Positions 49,810 to 58,547 of a stretch of 64,000 nt of DNA are shown one piece after another. The position numbers were made by a program, and so were the translations under genes. This DNA is from Pseudomonas mandelii (GTDB lineage Bacteria; Pseudomonadota; Gammaproteobacteria; Pseudomonadales; Pseudomonadaceae). Numbering within the stretch: position 1 is the first letter of the stretch; each line of letters starts with the position of its first letter. The notes beneath the pieces were generated by a model. The model was not told the origin of the DNA. It saw nothing but the letters and a program-made list of their open reading frames with translations, and made no database searches. Where the stretch lies: NCBI RefSeq assembly GCF_024138395.1, contig NZ_JAMYDU010000008.1:124001-188000 (forward strand). The letters run 5' to 3'.

Positions 49810-51092
49810 CGTTTACGCTCACTGTCTGCGGCGCGCTCGCTGCGGGCGGCGCGGGCCTGCAATCGTCTGGCACCGGCCGTGTCGCCCTGGGACTGGAGCA
49901 AGGCGGCCAAGTGCATCAATGCGTCGGGGTGTTGCGGTTCGAGGTACAACGCCTTGCGATAAAAACCCTGGGCTTCGAGAGCGCTGCCGGCGAGATCGCT
50001 GAGCAGCCCCAGCCAATAAAACACCTGGGCCACCGGTTCGTGACTGCGCAAATAACTGTCGCACGCTGCCCGAGCCTCGGCACTTTTCCCTTCGTTAGCC
50101 AGCGCGGCGATGTTCGCCAGCAGCGTGGCGGCGTCTGAAGGGGTGACCTGCGAAGGTGTGACTTGGGGAGTCTGCGGCAGCGGGACGACCGTCGCAAAAG
50201 GCCGACTGCGCATCGGCGGCGGTGTCACGCTGCGCACCGGTTGTTGCACCGGCAGTGGCAATGGCGTTGGCACGAAGGACGCGAGCGGTTCCGGCGCACT
50301 TTGACGACTGAAGGCAAACGACTGCGGGATACCGATCGAGCGCATGCCGAAACGCCCCAGCAAACTGCCCTCCGCCGGGCCGATAAACAGTACGCCGTCG
50401 ACGTGGGTCAGGCGCTTGAGCACTTCGAACACCTGCTGCTGGGTCGGCTGATCGAAATAGATCAACAAATTGCGGCAGAACACGAAGTCATAGGGTGGCT
50501 CACTGACCAGCAAGGCCGGGTCCAGCAAATTGCCGACCTGCAAACGCACCTGCTCAAGCACGCGCCCGCCAAGACGATAGTTGTCGTTTTCAGCCGTGAA
50601 ATGCCGCTCGCGAAAGTCGATGTCCTGGCCACGAAACGAATTCTTGCCATACAGCGCGAGCCTGGCCTTTTCCACCGACAGCGGGCTGACATCCATGCCG
50701 TCGACCTTGAACTGGTGCGGCGCCAGTCCGGCATCGAGCAATGCCATGGCGATGGAGTAAGGCTCTTCGCCGGTGGAACACGGCAGACTGAGAATCCGCA
50801 GGGCGCGCATGTTATTGATCGCCGCCAGCCGTTTGGCCGCCAATTTCGCCAGTGTGGCGAAGGATTCCGGGTAACGGAAAAACCAGGTCTCGGGGACGAT
50901 TACCGCTTCGATCAGCGCCTGTTGTTCGTCGCGCGAACCCAGCAGGGTGTGCCAGTACTCATCGGCCGTCAGCGCCCGAGCCGCCGTGCAGCGCTGGCGT
51001 ACCGCGCGTTCGATGATCGCCGGGCCGACCGAGCCCACATCGAGGCCGATACGTTCCTTGAGGAAATCGAAAAACCTTTGATCGCTGCTCAT
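49806..51092 (-). CDS. wspC: WspC methyltransferase (CheR + TPR)
   Basis: A 428-residue CheR-type methyltransferase that methylates the receptor WspA. The N-terminal region plus SAM-binding domain shows LRILSLPCSTGEEPYSIAMALLDAG, then DFVFCRNLLIYFD and HVDGVLFIGPAEG. The C-terminal third is a proline-rich linker followed by TPR repeats (ALEAQGFYRKALYLEPQHPDALMHLAALL), as is typical of WspC. It overlaps wspB and wspD by four bases. Balanced by WspF. Secure. Confidence 0.95.
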   Translation of the reverse strand: MSSDQRFFDFLKERIGLDVGSVGPAIIERAVRQRCTAARALTADEYWHTLLGSRDEQQALIEAVIVPETWFFRYPESFATLAKLAAKRLAAINNMRALRILSLPCSTGEEPYSIAMALLDAGLAPHQFKVDGMDVSPLSVEKARLALYGKNSFRGQDIDFRERHFTAENDNYRLGGRVLEQVRLQVGNLLDPALLVSEPPYDFVFCRNLLIYFDQPTQQQVFEVLKRLTHVDGVLFIGPAEGSLLGRFGMRSIGIPQSFAFSRQSAPEPLASFVPTPLPLPVQQPVRSVTPPPMRSRPFATVVPLPQTPQVTPSQVTPSDAATLLANIAALANEGKSAEARAACDSYLRSHEPVAQVFYWLGLLSDLAGSALEAQGFYRKALYLEPQHPDALMHLAALLQSQGDTAGARRLQARAARSERAADSERKR

Positions 51093-51625
51093 CCCTGCTC
51101 CTCAAACTGCGCCAGGTCCAACGGCGGCGAGGGAAACAACAAGACGCGGACTTGTTCGTCCAGCAAATCGGCAACCCGCACCCATTGCAGTAAACCCTGG
51201 GCATCTTCGCGCACCGGCCCGAGGTACGGCGCTTGGCGATTGTCCAGGCCATAAGGCTGAAAATCTGCCGGATTGCAGCGCAACGTGTCGGTTGCCTGCT
51301 CCAGAATCAGCCCGAGCAATTGCGCAGGCGTCGTCTCATCCGGCCGATAGTGCACCAGCACCAGCCGCGTGCTGGTGCGGGCCTGGGCCGGTTGGGCGAA
51401 GGTCAGGGCGCTGAGGTCGATCACCGGCACCACCGCGCCGCGATAGGCGAACACCCCCGCCACCCAGTCCGGCGCCCGGGGAATGGGTTTCAACGGCAGC
51501 TGCGGCAGCACTTCGGCCACCTCGATGGCCTGCAAGGCGTAACGCTCGTTGCCGATGCGGAACACCAAAAACAACGACTGCTTCGCCGGCATCACCGCGC
51601 CGCGCTTGACCGCGAGCTCGCTCAT
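51089..51625 (-). CDS. wspB: WspB CheW-like coupling protein
   Basis: A 178-residue CheW homolog (SLFLVFRIGNERYALQAIEVAEVLPQL, DWVAGVFAYRGAVVPVIDLSAL) without the Cys/His extension of WspD. It couples WspA to the kinase WspE. Its start overlaps the wspA stop by one base and its stop overlaps the wspC start by four. Position as second gene in the cluster confirms it. Confidence 0.94.
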   Translation of the reverse strand: MSELAVKRGAVMPAKQSLFLVFRIGNERYALQAIEVAEVLPQLPLKPIPRAPDWVAGVFAYRGAVVPVIDLSALTFAQPAQARTSTRLVLVHYRPDETTPAQLLGLILEQATDTLRCNPADFQPYGLDNRQAPYLGPVREDAQGLLQWVRVADLLDEQVRVLLFPSPPLDLAQFEEQG

Positions 51626-53247
51626 CAGACTTTGAATCGCGAGACGCCGCCACGCAGCCCTACGGCCACCTGGCTCAGTTCATCGATGGCGAAACTGGCC
51701 TGACGCAGGGACTCGACGGTCTGGCTGCTGGCATCGCCCAACTGCACCAACGCGTGGTTGATCTGCTCGGCGCCAGTGGCCTGGGCCTGCATGCCTTCGT
51801 TGACCATCAACACCCGTGGCGCCAGCGCCTGAACCTGATGAATGATCTGCGACAACTGCTCGCCCACCTGCTGCACCTCGGACATGCCTCGACGCACTTC
51901 TTCGGAAAACTTGTCCATGCCCATGACCCCGGCCGACACCGCCGACTGGATCTCGCGCACCATCTGCTCGATGTCGTAGGTGGCCACAGCAGTCTGGTCC
52001 GCCAGACGCCGCACTTCGGTGGCAACCACGGCAAACCCGCGACCGTATTCACCGGCCTTCTCGGCTTCGATCGCGGCGTTCAGGGACAGCAGGTTGGTTT
52101 GGTCGGCGACTTTGACGATAGTCACCACCACCTGATTGATGTTGCCAGCCTTCTCATTGAGGATCGCCAGTTTGGCGTTGACCAGATCGGCCGCGCCCAT
52201 CACCGAGTGCATGGTGTCTTCCATGCGCGCCAAGCCTTGTTGACCGGAACCGGCCAGCACCGACGCCTGATCGGCGGCGGTGGAGACTTCGGTCATGGTG
52301 CGCACCAGATCCCGCGAGGTGGCGGCAATTTCCCGCGATGTCGCACCGATTTCGGTGGTAGTGGCCGCGGTTTCAGTGGCGGTGGCCTGCTGCTGCTTGG
52401 ACGTCGCGGCGATTTCCGTGACCGACGTGGTGACTTGCACCGAGGACCGCTGGGCCTGGGACACCAGCGAGGTGAGCTCGGTCATCATGTCGTTGAAGCC
52501 GGTTTCCACCGCGCCGAACTCATCCTTGCGATCAAGATCCAGACGACTGCTGAGATCGCCGGTGCGCATGATTTCGAGGATATCCACAATGCGATTCATC
52601 GGCGCCATGATCGCGCGCATCAGCAGCAGACCACACAGGCCGGCGACGATGATCGCCACCAACAAAGAGACTCCCATGCTGATCTTGGCGGCTGTCACCG
52701 CTTCACCGATGGCCAGTGTGGCTTCGTCAGCCAGATCGTGATTATGCTCGATGAGGCTGTTCAACTGCTTGCGTCCATTGACCCAGGCCGGAGTGAGCTT
52801 TTGCTCCAGAGCAAGACGCGCTGATTCGTACTCTTTGCGCTGATAGAGGTCGATGACGCTCGTCAGTTCTTGATTGAAGAGCTGATGAAACGCTTCGAAT
52901 TTGTCAAATGTGGCCTGATCTTCCGGTGTGAAAATGGTTTTGCGGTAGTTGGTCATCTGCTCGTTCAAGCGCTCTTCGAAGCCCTTGTACATGGCATGGT
53001 CGGCGGGTGTTATTTCGCGACGTCCGGAAAGGCCGACAATCTGCTGGGTCAGGTTGTAGCTGTCGACCCAGGCACCGCGCATCATCGAGCTGAAATACAC
53101 CCCGGGAACCGCGTCATTACGGACCCTTTCTGCGCTGGCGTCGATTTTCATCAACCGAGAAAAAGAGATCACAACCATCAACAGCATGATCGCGATAATC
53201 ACCGCAAAGCTCGCCAAAATGCGTTGGCGCAATGTCCAGTTCTTCAC
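51625..53247 (-). CDS. wspA: WspA membrane-bound chemoreceptor (surface sensor)
   Basis: A 540-residue methyl-accepting protein. Membrane helices lie at about 10-30 and 190-212 and bracket a four-helix-bundle periplasmic domain of ~155 residues. A HAMP region follows (about 213-265), then a long coiled-coil signalling domain with the hairpin tip NLLSLNAAIEAEKAGEYGRGFAVVATEVRRLADQT. It senses surface contact and feeds WspE via WspB/D; unlike polar chemoreceptors it is spread around the cell. It is the first gene of wspABCDEFR. Upstream are a REP pair and the DUF6124 relic. Confidence 0.95.
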   Translation of the reverse strand: MKNWTLRQRILASFAVIIAIMLLMVVISFSRLMKIDASAERVRNDAVPGVYFSSMMRGAWVDSYNLTQQIVGLSGRREITPADHAMYKGFEERLNEQMTNYRKTIFTPEDQATFDKFEAFHQLFNQELTSVIDLYQRKEYESARLALEQKLTPAWVNGRKQLNSLIEHNHDLADEATLAIGEAVTAAKISMGVSLLVAIIVAGLCGLLLMRAIMAPMNRIVDILEIMRTGDLSSRLDLDRKDEFGAVETGFNDMMTELTSLVSQAQRSSVQVTTSVTEIAATSKQQQATATETAATTTEIGATSREIAATSRDLVRTMTEVSTAADQASVLAGSGQQGLARMEDTMHSVMGAADLVNAKLAILNEKAGNINQVVVTIVKVADQTNLLSLNAAIEAEKAGEYGRGFAVVATEVRRLADQTAVATYDIEQMVREIQSAVSAGVMGMDKFSEEVRRGMSEVQQVGEQLSQIIHQVQALAPRVLMVNEGMQAQATGAEQINHALVQLGDASSQTVESLRQASFAIDELSQVAVGLRGGVSRFKV

Positions 53248-53293
53248 AGTCAGTCCTCGGTGCGGGTCAAATTGCGGGGGAGTATAGCCGAGG

Positions 53294-53393
53294 CCTGTGG
53301 GAGCGGGCTTGCTCGCGAAGAACGATCACGCGGTGTTAGTCACGAACCTTTGTGGCGAGGGGCTTGCCCCCGTCCGGCTGCGCAGCAGTCGCA
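53294..53393. repeat. Two REP units of different classes
   Basis: CTGTGGGAGCGGGCTTGCTC (53295) and TTTGTGGCGAGGGGCTTGCC (53349) with GTCCGGCTGCGCAGCAGTCG follow. They lie upstream of wspA and reach into the 3' end of the DUF6124 relic, supplying its last codons. Confidence 0.7.
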
Positions 53394-53625
53394 AACCCGG
53401 CAAATGAGGTTGTCTGAATAAGCGCAGTAGCCCGCCAGCTCACCCAGCATGACCACCTGTTGAATGCCCAACATGGTGTTGCGATGCGAGCCTTCCAGCA
53501 ACCCGGCGAAATCACTGAACATCACCCTCGCCGCGGTCAGGGTTTCGCAGGCTTTTGCCAGCAGGGTTTCGTTATCGACCTCGGTGCCGACGTGGAAATG
53601 GTGCTGGGGTTTGCGTGGAGTGTTT
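53340..53625 (-). pseudogene. DUF6124 gene, 3' fragment (split by IS66 element)
   Basis: This fragment encodes NTPRKPQHHFHVGTEVDNET, then LLAKACETLTAARVMFSDFAGLLEG and MLGIQQVVMLGELAG, which align residue for residue with the intact paralogue at 3719-4075. Removing the element at 53626-55648 and one copy of the 8-base duplication joins it in frame to the 5' fragment at 55649-55770 (..PPTPKNTPRKPQ..). Beyond MLGELAG it reads on into REP sequence, so the last codons are not ancestral. The gene is dead as it stands. Confidence 0.85.
53618..53625. repeat. Target-site duplication, left copy
   Basis: GAGTGTTT, identical to 55649-55656. Eight bases is the standard duplication length of IS66-family elements. 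Confidence 0.92.
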
Positions 53626-53668
53626 GTAAGCGCTCCATGAACCCCGTCTATTCAAATAGGCGGCGCGC

Positions 53669-55185
53669 TTAGCGAGGCGATGCGGGCGAGCAGTTCCAAG
53701 GCAGCAAGGCTTCGTAATCTTCAACCGAGGTTGCCTGTGGCAGGCGCTCAAGTGTGTGGCGCAGCCACGCATAGGGCTCTTGGCCGTTGGCTTTAGCCGT
53801 CTCGACCAAACTGTAAAGTTGAGCGCTGGCCGCTGCGCCCTTGGGCGTATCGCTGAATAACCAGTTCTTTTCGGCCAATGACAAAGGGCCTGATCGCACG
53901 CTCTGCCACAGTAACCGGCTTCGGTGTAGCGCACCAACTTGATCCAGTTGCTGGCCAGGTAGCTGATGGCTTTGCCCAGTGCATTTTGCGCCGTCACTTG
54001 TGGCTGGGTTTTCTCCAGCCATGTTTGCAACTGCGCCAACACCGGCAGGCTGTTTTGTTGTCGGCTTTCGTGGCGATGATCATCACCGACTTCTTTTAAA
54101 TCTCGCTCGATACCGTACAGCTTGTTGATCAGATTCAGGGCGATATCGGCACGCCCGGTTTTGCCTTTAGGCTGCACCTTTTGCGCCTCGACAAATTTGC
54201 GTCGCGCATGTGCCCAACAGCCTAAACGTTCGACACCGGATTGCGCGCCCAAGGCGTTATAACCAGCGTAATCATCGGTCATCAGGTAGCCGCGATAACC
54301 TTCAAGCAGGCGCGACGGAACCTCCTGCGCCCGGCTGGTCGAGTAGTCAAAAAGGATCACCGGCTGATCCGGCGGCCCGCCGGTTTGAACCCACATCCAG
54401 GATTGACTGGTCGGCTCTCGATCAGGCTCTTTCAGCACTTGCACGCGCGTTTCGTCGCAGTGGATGACGCGACTTTCCAGCAGCCGATCGCGCATCAAGT
54501 TGAGCAAGGGGTGCAGGTGTTCGCCGCACTGGATAACCCAGCGTGCCAAGGTTTGTCGTGGAATATCGACACCGTGGCGACCGAGTACTTTTTCGAAGCG
54601 ATGCAGTGGCAGGCCATCGACGTATGTGGTCGTCAGCAACATCGCCAAAACGCTGGGGCTAGCCATGCTCTTTTCGATCAGCTGCGCCGGTTTGTCAGCC
54701 GTGACCGGCGCGGTTTCACAGTCACGGCAGGCATAGACCTTGCGCACATGTTTGATCACGCGGATTTGCATCGGCACGATCTCGAGCTGCTCGCTGATTT
54801 CCTGGCCAATGCTGTGTTTACGGCAACCGCAGGCGCAGGTCAGCTCGTGCTCGGGCAGTTCGTGGATGACTTCGATACGCGGAAGATCAGCGGGCAGAGG
54901 CTTGCGTTTACCGCGATGTTTGGTCGGCGCTACGACCTCTTCTTCAACCGCTTCGTCGACAGACTCGGCCGCGCTTTCAGCTTCGTTGAACAAGGCCATT
55001 TGCGGGGTCGCGGGATCAGCTGTCTGCTCTGACTTGCGCCCGAAAAGGCGCTGACGCAACAGCGCGTTTTCTTCTTCAAGATGAACGATCTTGCCCTTAT
55101 CCGACTCGCGCTCACTCAGCATTTGCTCAAGCAGTTGCTTGAGCAAAACAGGGTCGGCAGGAAGGTCTTTGGGCATGGAAATCAT
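53669..55185 (-). pseudogene. tnpC: IS66 transposase TnpC, frameshifted
   Basis: The TnpC transposase begins MISMPKDLPADPVLLKQLLE with a leucine-rich coiled coil (residues 15-50), a zinc-finger-like region (CACGC..CRDC, 117-156) and DDE residues Asp244 (IHCDE) and Asp304/305 (YLMTDDYAGY). After TEAGY (residue 425, near 53910), the expected PIDNN segment that leads to the catalytic Glu is missing. The remaining AERAIRPFVIGRK continues in a second frame, and NWLFSDTPKGAAASAQLYSL in a third, because of an extra A in a run at 53868-53871. The third frame ends with the usual EALLPWNCSP at 53669. Compared with family memory this is a ~17-base deletion plus a +1. No active enzyme can be made. Confidence 0.9.
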
Positions 55186-55203
55186 GCCCTGGATTATACC
55201 GAA

Positions 55204-55563
55204 TCAGGCGACGAATCGAGGCGTCAAAACTTGATGCGGACGGTTGCGCCACAAATCAAAACCGTCCAATAACCAGTTGAGTTCTTGAACCGTCAGCACG
55301 ATGGCTTCATCCGAACAATCCGGCGATGTTTTAAAGCGCTCAGACTCCAGCCGCTTTAGCCAAAGGCAAAAGCCGTTGCGTTCCCAATATAAAATCTTCA
55401 CTCGGTTTCGAGGCTTGTTGAGGAAGACGAAAAGCACCGGGTCAAACACCGCGACCTTGATATCCAGTTCGACCAGAGCCGCGAGGCCGTCGATGGATTT
55501 TCGGAAGTCGACGGGCTTGGGGTAGAGATAGACTTTTTCGACTTTGGCGTCGGGACGCATCAT
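55204..55563 (-). CDS. tnpB: IS66 accessory protein TnpB
   Basis: An intact 119-residue IS66 ORF2 (TnpB) protein, needed with TnpC for IS66 transposition though its exact action is not settled. It starts MMRPDAKVEKVYLYPKPVDF at 55563 and shows the family core RKSIDGLAALVE, then VFVFLNKPRNRVKILYWERNGFCLW and KRLESERF. It ends 18 bases before tnpC. The frame is undamaged, unlike tnpC. A longer frame to 55596 would begin almost at the terminal repeat and is less likely. Confidence 0.92.
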   Translation of the reverse strand: MMRPDAKVEKVYLYPKPVDFRKSIDGLAALVELDIKVAVFDPVLFVFLNKPRNRVKILYWERNGFCLWLKRLESERFKTSPDCSDEAIVLTVQELNWLLDGFDLWRNRPHQVLTPRFVA

Positions 55564-55648
55564 GAGGTGCGGGCTCCGGAAAAGAATCGGGAGCACAGCA
55601 TCGGGGATCAGGGGGCGGCTTTGAATGTGGGGTTCATGGAGCGCTTAC

Positions 55649-55656
55649 GAGTGTTT
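55649..55656. repeat. Target-site duplication, right copy
   Basis: GAGTGTTT, identical to 53618-53625. Confidence 0.92.
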
Positions 55657-55770
55657 TTGGGGGTAGGCGGGTTGAGGTCGTGGTCGGCGGCCTCGTTGAG
55701 TTTTTTTGAATCGGTGTTTTCGGATGGGGGTGCCGGATCGGTTTCCGACGGATTTGGACTGTTTGAACGA
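55649..55770 (-). pseudogene. DUF6124 gene, 5' fragment (split by IS66 element)
   Basis: Read on the minus strand it encodes SPNPSETDPAPPSENTDSKK, then LNEAADHDLNPPTPKNT, matching the first third of the intact copy at 3719-4075. The start is damaged: where the paralogue has ATGTTCAAAATCACACCAAA this copy has TCGTTCAAACAGTCCAAA, so the ATG is gone and two bases are missing. Whether this happened before or after the element landed cannot be told. A REP-like repeat abuts it upstream. Confidence 0.8.
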
Positions 55771-55786
55771 CAGCGTCGTTTGTAAG

Positions 55787-55893
55787 AAAAAAGATCGCAG
55801 CCTACGGCAGCACACGACCGGGTACACCCGTATCCAACGGATAAACGCGGGTTCCGTAGGAGCTGCTGAAGGCTGCGGTTTGTCAGCGCAGCT
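55787..55893. repeat. REP pair, GATCGCAGCCT..GGCAGC class
   Basis: AAGATCGCAGCCTACGGCAG and GTAGGAGCTGCTGAAGGCTG form loose inverted arms. The same class occurs at 63277. It lies between the DUF6124 relic and the 806-residue gene. Confidence 0.65.
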
Positions 55894-55918
55894 GCTTTTT
55901 CGTACTTTTTTTTGCCGT

Positions 55919-58339
55919 TCACGCCCAGTTGATTATGTGCGTGTTGGATCGTAGATTCGAGTCATAGTCGATCAATTGATGGTAATGGTGTTTGCCGCCA
56001 TTCCACCATCCGAGTTGAGACCAGTTTACTTGGTGTGGGTCAAGGGTGAACTGGTACCCTCCCCCCCATTGAGTGGTCAACAATACCGCTCGCGCATAGG
56101 GACGTGACTGAACCGTGCCATAAAACACTACCCAATGACTCGCGCTACCGCCCGAATAGAGGTAGGCCCCGTTCGATAACACATAAGCTATGGTTGGAGC
56201 TTGCGGCGGTGGCAGCACCGTAATCGTGCGAGCTACTGATACTGGCTGCGAACCTTGTAAGCTCTTGGCATATAGGTCATGACTCTTCAAGGCCAGCCCT
56301 GCCAACGCGTGGGACGAAATACCCTGATCGCTTGCCGTTTGTGTGCTGACAGGTGTCAGTCCATTGAGAAGTTGCACAAGCAAATTGGGACTGGAATAAA
56401 CAATCACGGTGAGGTGGGTATCGGTGGTGTGCGCTCCAACCTCCCGTCCGGAACTGTCCTTCAGCGAAGTGATACTGGGAGTTGCTAGCGGCTCGGTAAT
56501 AATCCGATAACTGTTAAGCGGCAAGCTCACGATCGTTTGATCGTTCTCGTTGGGACACAGATCTACTTCTGCCCAACACGTCAGTACACTGTTGTTCTTT
56601 AACATCAGCAAATCTTTACGCAAAACTGGCTTATTCAAGCCGGATTCACTTTCCACAAGCGACGTTTCTCCACTGGCGATAGGAATTGTGACAGCATGAC
56701 CATTGCTGTTAGTTCCGGTGGCTCCCAACTTATATGGCTGGCCTTCAGCAATTAGTGGCCAGCATTGGAGACAAAGATTCGCATCGCCAGTGAAGAGGCG
56801 ACTATCCACGATCTCACCTTGCGCCTCAACAATCACAGGCGATGGAAAATTGGGATCTTGATGCCTGTATGTCCCCACTTCGATTACCAATGGTTCGGAA
56901 GTGAATTCTTTGTTTCCACGTCGCAGAATCCATTCCAATTTAACCTTGATCCCGATATTGGCACGAATAAATGATGGTGGAAGTTTGAAGTTGGCCACCG
57001 AGTTGGAGTTGAAAGGTTTGAAATTGAAATTTGGCGACCCAGCGCCCGACGCCCCTCCCGTGACCACCAGTCTGGCTGCATCCCCAGCTTGAAACCCGGA
57101 CAGTTTTGCACGTGCATTGACACCTTCGAGGTTATTTTGCGGAAGAAGTACATTTCCTTCGCTGAGTACATGTACCATCACCGGAGGCAAAGCCCCCTCG
57201 CCTGCATCGAGTACCCGAGCTTTCGCTTTATAAGATCTGGCGACCACCATGTCGTCTCTGATCAGCTCGCAATCCATCTCTACCTGACCGCCCGGCAGAA
57301 CCTTCCCTACAGATATTTTCAAATCAATGGCTGATGGCACCCTTCCTACCGATTCTTCAGGACTATCCGTCACCAACGTACCGTCAGGCCCTTCGCAACG
57401 ATAGCGGCCCCTGAGAATATCGCCGGTTTGGAACACCCCCCTGATCGTATTTACCCGCGCAGTGAGATACTTTGTTTTGTTCAAGATGACGCGATCGATA
57501 GTTTCCGGGTCGTCGTTTTGATAGTTATCTGGATCTTCAATGTAATCTGGCCTCTCGAATTGTTTTTCCGTACCGTCGATATCTCGCTCAACAGCTTTTG
57601 ACCAGAGATTTCGTTCAGGGTAGTTCAACAACTGATCGTGAGGCTGGCAAATAAACAGAAAATTTGGGCTGCTTCCGGCCTCTTCGAAAACTTCCTTTCT
57701 GATAAGAATCGAGATGGGCTCACCGACAACATCCGGATCGAGCGGATCGTCCGGCATGCCCACTACACGCGTGACGGGAACTCCGTTGCATTTCACAAGG
57801 ATGACATCCCAAAGTTTCATGAAAGGATACCAAACAGATAACCACACACCCGCGTTAATTTCCCTTGGCCCGATATCTTTTGGCACTTCGAGAACGATGC
57901 GATCATGAAAGTCATCGGCAGGATTGACGTCGTAGCCACAAATGCGATTTGAACTATATACAACATAAAGGGAGATTGATTCGTTGGCGTTTCCGCTCAG
58001 ACGCACCTCCAAATAACTGAACCGGTTAATTCCATTCAACAATATTGTTTCAGAAACACGAAAAGTACGTCGAAGATTATCGTCAATTACCGGTGGAACA
58101 TCGACCGCTACACCATTGTGTAAAATCGATACCGATGCAATAGGGTCGCCCGGCTGATCACGCGGAGGATCGACGACAATATCAAGCTTGCCACTCTCGA
58201 CTAACCTGAGGGACACACCGACCAAAGGCTCTCCCGCGTCTGGGTCCTCGCTTTTGACGCCCGGTGTAGAACCGGGAATCAACGGAGGAACATCTTGCAG
58301 GACGCTATTTTCAGTACTCATCGAGAGATCGTCACTCAT
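55919..58339 (-). CDS. 806-residue protein of unknown family, paralogue of the 59420 gene
   Basis: I do not recognise this protein. The start at 58339 (MSDDLSMSTEN) follows a clear AGGAG site. It has no signal peptide, lipobox, membrane helix or Ca-binding RTX repeats. The sequence looks like a string of beta-sandwich (Ig-like) modules: alternating hydrophobic positions, NGV/NG turns and VxGD segments. The central module (about residues 425-500: GASGAGSPNFNF, NSNSVANFKLPPSFI, RANIGIKVKLEW, RRGNKEFTSEPL) matches the 783-residue gene closely, as does DDPETID earlier. The C-terminus (GGYQFTLDPHQVNWSQLGWW...HIINWA) is unique. The gene is visibly more AT-rich than its neighbours, suggesting transfer. 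A lux-box-like element lies 75 bases upstream. Confidence 0.85.
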   Translation of the reverse strand: MSDDLSMSTENSVLQDVPPLIPGSTPGVKSEDPDAGEPLVGVSLRLVESGKLDIVVDPPRDQPGDPIASVSILHNGVAVDVPPVIDDNLRRTFRVSETILLNGINRFSYLEVRLSGNANESISLYVVYSSNRICGYDVNPADDFHDRIVLEVPKDIGPREINAGVWLSVWYPFMKLWDVILVKCNGVPVTRVVGMPDDPLDPDVVGEPISILIRKEVFEEAGSSPNFLFICQPHDQLLNYPERNLWSKAVERDIDGTEKQFERPDYIEDPDNYQNDDPETIDRVILNKTKYLTARVNTIRGVFQTGDILRGRYRCEGPDGTLVTDSPEESVGRVPSAIDLKISVGKVLPGGQVEMDCELIRDDMVVARSYKAKARVLDAGEGALPPVMVHVLSEGNVLLPQNNLEGVNARAKLSGFQAGDAARLVVTGGASGAGSPNFNFKPFNSNSVANFKLPPSFIRANIGIKVKLEWILRRGNKEFTSEPLVIEVGTYRHQDPNFPSPVIVEAQGEIVDSRLFTGDANLCLQCWPLIAEGQPYKLGATGTNSNGHAVTIPIASGETSLVESESGLNKPVLRKDLLMLKNNSVLTCWAEVDLCPNENDQTIVSLPLNSYRIITEPLATPSITSLKDSSGREVGAHTTDTHLTVIVYSSPNLLVQLLNGLTPVSTQTASDQGISSHALAGLALKSHDLYAKSLQGSQPVSVARTITVLPPPQAPTIAYVLSNGAYLYSGGSASHWVVFYGTVQSRPYARAVLLTTQWGGGYQFTLDPHQVNWSQLGWWNGGKHHYHQLIDYDSNLRSNTHIINWA

Positions 58340-58413
58340 CACACACTCCTTGTTGACAGCCGCATGCTGCGGTCCAATGAGAGCCATCAAACCCCCAGGC
58401 CGTAGATTTGGCT

Positions 58414-58433
58414 ACTGTCAGAAATTACAGGTA
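58414..58433 (-). promoter_or_regulatory. Lux-box-like element before the 806-residue gene
   Basis: The inner 16 bases CTGTCAGAAATTACAG (58415-58430) fit CT-N12-AG with CTGT/ACAG arms. The 20-base block ACTGTCAGAAATTACAGGTA is identical to 61846-61865, and both begin exactly 75 bases before a start codon. The surrounding sequence differs, so the block is conserved on its own. Confidence 0.6.
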
Positions 58434-58547
58434 AAGTCTGTTTTTCGATGAACGGTCAATCCGAACGCGTTCGAAAACGTGCAAAACGACAACGCCCGCC
58501 ACCTCAGGAAGAAGTGGCGAGAGCTATGAACGTATTTAACGTGTCGC

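Larger units (their letters stand above)
53626..55648. mobile_element. IS66-family insertion sequence, 2023 bp, tnpA-less, decayed
   Basis: The boundaries are exact. The left end GTAAGCGCTCCATGAACCCC (53626-53645) is repeated inverted at 55629-55648 without mismatch. GTAAGCG is the hallmark terminus of IS66-family elements, and an 8-base target duplication flanks it. It carries tnpB and a broken tnpC, both on the minus strand. No tnpA is present; only 85 bases lie between the tnpB start and the right end. The element sits inside a DUF6124 gene. With the transposase broken it can move only if another copy helps in trans. Confidence 0.95.

Noticed and set aside
53460..53672. Possible plus-strand gene across the IS66 left end
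   Set aside because: It is antisense to the DUF6124 relic and crosses the insertion junction, so it cannot be ancestral coding sequence.
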